Below are positions 63,356 through 64,000 of a DNA stretch of 64,000 bases, in pieces. Source of the DNA: an uncultured Cryomorphaceae bacterium. Its GTDB lineage: Bacteria > Bacteroidota > Bacteroidia > Flavobacteriales > Schleiferiaceae. Within the stretch, counting starts at the first letter, position 1. Each line of letters starts with the position of its first letter. The stretch is taken from the NCBI GenBank assembly GCA_913043005.1, contig CAJWKU010000005.1, positions 1 to 64,000 on the forward strand, given 5' to 3'. The notes under the pieces are model-generated. The model was not told the DNA's origin, did no database searches, and saw only the letters and a list, made by a program, of their open reading frames with translations. A program made the translations under genes and the position numbers.

Positions 63356-64000
63356 TTATTTGTTATGCATCCACACATCCATTTGAGGAAAGGCGATAGT
63401 GATATTATTCTCTCTGAAGGCTTCATCAATTGAGTATCTCAATTCTGATTTTGTAAATTCTATTCGAAACAAGTTTGAACTGTGAAAATTAGCATTGAAT
63501 TCTAAAGAACTGTTTCCGAAGTTAGTGAATTGAATTGATGGCGCCGGTTTTGCATGAACGTCATGATGCTCTTTGAGACATTTTATTAAAACTTCTTCGA
63601 CAAGTCGGGTATCGGAACCATATGCAACTCCAACAGCAATATGAAAACGTGTTGATTTATTTTGATGACTCCAATTGATCACTCCTTGATTAGTTAATTT
63701 ACTATTTGGAAGAATTACTGAAATATCATCTCGAGTTGAGATTTTGGTTGTTCTTAGCCCCAACTCCTTAACGATTCCTATCATCCCATCAATTTCAATA
63801 ATATCTCCTGCAGATATACTTCTTTCAGTCAGTAAAATGATTCCTGATATAAAGTCTCTAAATGTATCCTGTAATCCTAGTCCTAATCCAACAAAAAGAG
63901 CAGTTGAATATGCTAAAATCACCGTAATCTCTATTCCCGAAAAGTCAAGAGTAAATAGTATCGTTATGATCCAAATGAAATAATTCAATAATTGCCTTAA
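63356..64000 (-). CDS. MscS-family mechanosensitive channel (5' end cut by window)
   Basis: The frame is open through the window edge, so the N-terminus is missing; about 214 residues are seen. Membrane segments come first (FIWIITILFTLDF, then the pore helix ILAYSTALFVGLGLGLQDTFRDFISG), followed by the beta domain (GDIIEIDGMIGIVKELGLRTTKISTRDDISVILPNSKL) and the C-terminal alpha/beta domain. It opens under membrane tension to release solutes in osmotic down-shock. It lies upstream of the regulator gene by 9 bases in the same direction. Confidence 0.93.
   Translation of the reverse strand, partial: LRQLLNYFIWIITILFTLDFSGIEITVILAYSTALFVGLGLGLQDTFRDFISGIILLTERSISAGDIIEIDGMIGIVKELGLRTTKISTRDDISVILPNSKLTNQGVINWSHQNKSTRFHIAVGVAYGSDTRLVEEVLIKCLKEHHDVHAKPAPSIQFTNFGNSSLEFNANFHSSNLFRIEFTKSELRYSIDEAFRENNITIAFPQMDVWMHNK

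Noticed and set aside
1-64000. CRISPR arrays, insertion sequences, prophage, tRNA genes, riboswitches
   Set aside because: I looked for direct-repeat arrays, transposase motifs, cloverleaf sequences and long structured leaders and saw none. A tRNA or riboswitch scan by covariance model would be decisive.

Overview
This 64 kb window is chromosomal DNA of a Bacteroidota bacterium, most likely a marine or aquatic Flavobacteriales relative (Cryomorphaceae/Schleiferiaceae-like; the family placement is a guess). The support is: low GC (roughly one third by eye); Bacteroidota-specific genes (gldF, gldG, porQ, a type IX secretion C-terminal sorting domain, the alternative GlmU-like enzyme, L31 type B, Porin_10-like barrel); gene orders typical of Flavobacteriia; almost no Shine-Dalgarno sites; and -7 promoter boxes of the Bacteroidota form TAnnTTTG. 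I saw no IS element, prophage, CRISPR array or tRNA. The genome is compact: no gap exceeds 150 bases once the rRNA region is passed.

Layout. 1-521: 3' end of a 23S rRNA gene, the 5S gene and a strong intrinsic terminator. 584-2368: porin-like barrel. 8167-2432 (minus): tgt, LptF/LptG-type permease, EamA transporter, accA, dnaB. 8213-9954 (plus): membrane glycosyltransferase and rsmG. 18225-10104 (minus): SAM hydrolase, gldF, gldG, DUF4340 protein, dnaN, phosphatase, pruA and a small membrane protein. 18299-19870 (plus): purC and a barrel-like protein. 25047-19857 (minus): serC, serA, DUF1015 protein, PLP-homeostasis protein and an exonuclease/GIY-YIG fusion. 26318-25141 (minus) and 26355-27347 (plus): a ferredoxin operon divergent from a LuxC-type acyl-CoA reductase. 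28911-34577 (plus): L31B, GlmU-like enzyme, lon, porQ, cmk. 38980-34574 (minus): rsfS, ftsH, LUD protein, cdsA, psd, divergent from birA (39100). 39833-42345: pyrE, NUDIX, coaD, ddl. 42397-45998 (plus): PASTA protein, type IX secretion substrate, rluD. 49474-46002 (minus): amidohydrolase lipoprotein and acyl-CoA synthetase. 49527-51758: purL. 57047-51768 (minus): recG, VTT protein, and separately pheT. 57069-60573: sugar-phosphate transferase and a convergent double glycosyltransferase. 60638-62205 (plus): acidic small protein and MATE exporter. 64000-62192 (minus): MscS channel (cut by the window edge) and an NtrC-type regulator.

Most genes are core housekeeping: replication (dnaB, dnaN, recG), translation and RNA modification (tgt, rsmG, rluD, pheT, L31B, rsfS), lipid and envelope synthesis (accA, cdsA, psd, LptF/G, ddl, coaD, GlmU-like), purine/pyrimidine and serine synthesis, and proteolysis (lon, ftsH). 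The accessory theme is the cell surface: gldFG, porQ, a T9SS cargo protein, barrel proteins and polysaccharide glycosyltransferases.

I found no clearly new system. The strongest signals are: a set of 14 perfect TAnnTTTG boxes placed so close to start codons that many mRNAs should be leaderless; two divergent promoter boxes that interlock (26336-26349); divergent genes whose start codons overlap (pyrE/NUDIX); a queuine transglycosylase without its zinc cysteines; a fused pair of glycosyltransferases; a sigma-54-type activator with an altered GAFTGA loop and no DNA-binding domain; and tail-to-tail gene pairs that overlap without any visible terminator.
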